From contig JARHXX010000013.1 of NCBI GenBank assembly GCA_029269125.1, positions 17,271 to 81,270 of the forward strand: a stretch of DNA of 64,000 nucleotides. Reading direction: 5' to 3'. A model generated the notes under the pieces. That model searched no databases and was not told the origin of the DNA. It worked only from the letters and a program-made list of their open reading frames with translations. Of the stretch, positions 63,387-64,000 are shown piece by piece (the stretch's first letter is position 1; each line of letters starts with the position of its first letter). A program made the translations under genes and the position numbers. The DNA is from Kiritimatiellaeota bacterium B1221 (GTDB lineage Bacteria > Verrucomicrobiota > Kiritimatiellia > SS1-B-03-39 > UBA6053).

Positions 63387-64000
63387 ACATTTCTGTCTGA
63401 AATGAAGAGCGGTCCAGCCGTGACTTTTGTTTGCAGAAGACCTGGCCACAATGCAGACAAGCCGCCAGGGCTTTAAAGAAAGCGGAGGGCGGGCATGTTG
63501 TCCATGGGGCATTCTTCGCTTCGCTGCTTATCCACGAAGCCGGGACTCCCCGGTGGAAGGGAGTGGATGAAAGTTTTACCCGGTACTTCTCCTTATATCG
63601 GCCAGTCATCGTACATCGGCGATGTACGATGAAAGGGATAAGAGCTGAAGTGTGCCGGAGATTTGAAGCCAAGATTTCCGAGGAAGTGAGAGGCGTAATC
63701 TGGCCGGGGGAGATCGTGCGCATTTTTCAGTTCTCATCGTATAATGAAAGCCAGAGGAGGAATACAGAGGGTGGGGTTCATGTTATACCGGAGTTCATTT
63801 CCTTGAGCTTATGCAGTCCGCCAGACAGACTGTTGCGGGAGGCGTGCCGGGAGGAGGATGGGTGTTCTGGTCATTGGATCGCCTCTGAATACAGAGCCTT
63901 CATCGTACATCGGCGATGTACGATGAATTCAGCATGGGGAAGAGGTCCGGGGCAGATCGGCAGGAAAGTTGAGGGGGGACTTGTGGAGAGTGGAGGGGAA
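63387..64000. other. Gene-free end region
   Basis: No convincing gene on either strand. A 127-residue minus-strand frame at 63340-63723 overlaps the end of metG and has no RBS or recognisable domain. The region contains two identical perfect palindromes (listed separately). A gene may begin beyond 64000. Confidence 0.6.
63606..63926. repeat. Two identical perfect 27-nt palindromes
   Basis: Copies lie at 63606-63632 and 63900-63926. Each has 13-nt arms, TCATCGTACATCG and its complement CGATGTACGATGA, around a single G. Both fall in gene-free DNA after metG, 294 bp apart. Perfect identity implies recent spread or selection; possible REP element, binding site or transcript stem. Confidence 0.85.

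Noticed and set aside
63340..63723. 127-residue minus-strand frame after metG
   Set aside because: Overlaps the metG end, no RBS and no domain; kept only as a possible remnant.

Overview
The window looks like a chromosomal segment of a Verrucomicrobiota-type bacterium (Puniceicoccaceae/Opitutales or a close PVC relative); this is an inference. It rests on two PEP-CTERM proteins, two formylglycine sulfatases, two heparinase-fold polysaccharide lyases, a GH51-like glycosidase, small secreted esterases, a lone RHS core, and Gram-negative envelope genes (a small outer-membrane barrel, PlsC acyltransferases). No phage, insertion sequence, rRNA or CRISPR array was seen.

Layout. 1-8.3 kb is mostly housekeeping: a truncated plsC, a PEP-CTERM protein, pyrG with a downstream HAD phosphatase, a small basic protein, an InhA-like fabI, tRNA-Ser(GCT), and the potassium-uptake pair trkA-trkH. 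8.4-15.1 kb holds a sulfatase, two family 2 glycosyltransferases, and a PEPCK-like DUF4914-type protein divergent from a PocR/AraC-type regulator. 15.3-21.3 kb is a complete YejABEF-type ABC importer operon, whose YejE carries an unusual ~180-residue insertion. 21.4-27.9 kb is a sulfatase and uronate catabolism cluster: a second sulfatase, two SGNH hydrolases, an IclR regulator with operator-like palindromes, an eroded mannonate-oxidoreductase-like SDR, an RraA-type aldolase and a UxuA-type mannonate dehydratase.

28-31 kb has a PEP-CTERM protein, a heparinase II/III-type lyase and a small exported protein. 31.8-40.3 kb is mixed: a DEAD-box helicase with a HAD protein, plsC, SulP, gcvT with a phosphodiesterase, and a polysaccharide deacetylase. 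40.4-43.6 kb is the least ordinary stretch. It carries a short RHS-tip protein with a possible cysteine-amidase-like C-terminal domain, an overlapping AT-rich exported partner, and 1.3 kb of non-coding DNA built from about 270-bp tandem repeats and inverted repeats.

43.6-57.2 kb is a glycan-degradation island: three large proteins of unrecognised family with helical-barrel character, a class-C-type serine hydrolase, a GH51-like enzyme, tandem esterase paralogues and a large heparinase-type lyase. It has no SusC/SusD pair. 57.4-64 kb returns to general functions: a TauE/SafE exporter, an outer-membrane barrel, aroC, a compact nucleotidyltransferase module with a 58-residue partner gene, metG, and an end region with two identical perfect palindromes.

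The likely working model is extracellular desulfation, deacylation and lyase cleavage of a sulfated, uronate-containing polysaccharide, import of small products, and IclR-controlled uronate breakdown through mannonate. The substrate cannot be read from the sequence. No sulfatase-maturing enzyme and no exosortase lie in this window, so they must be elsewhere.
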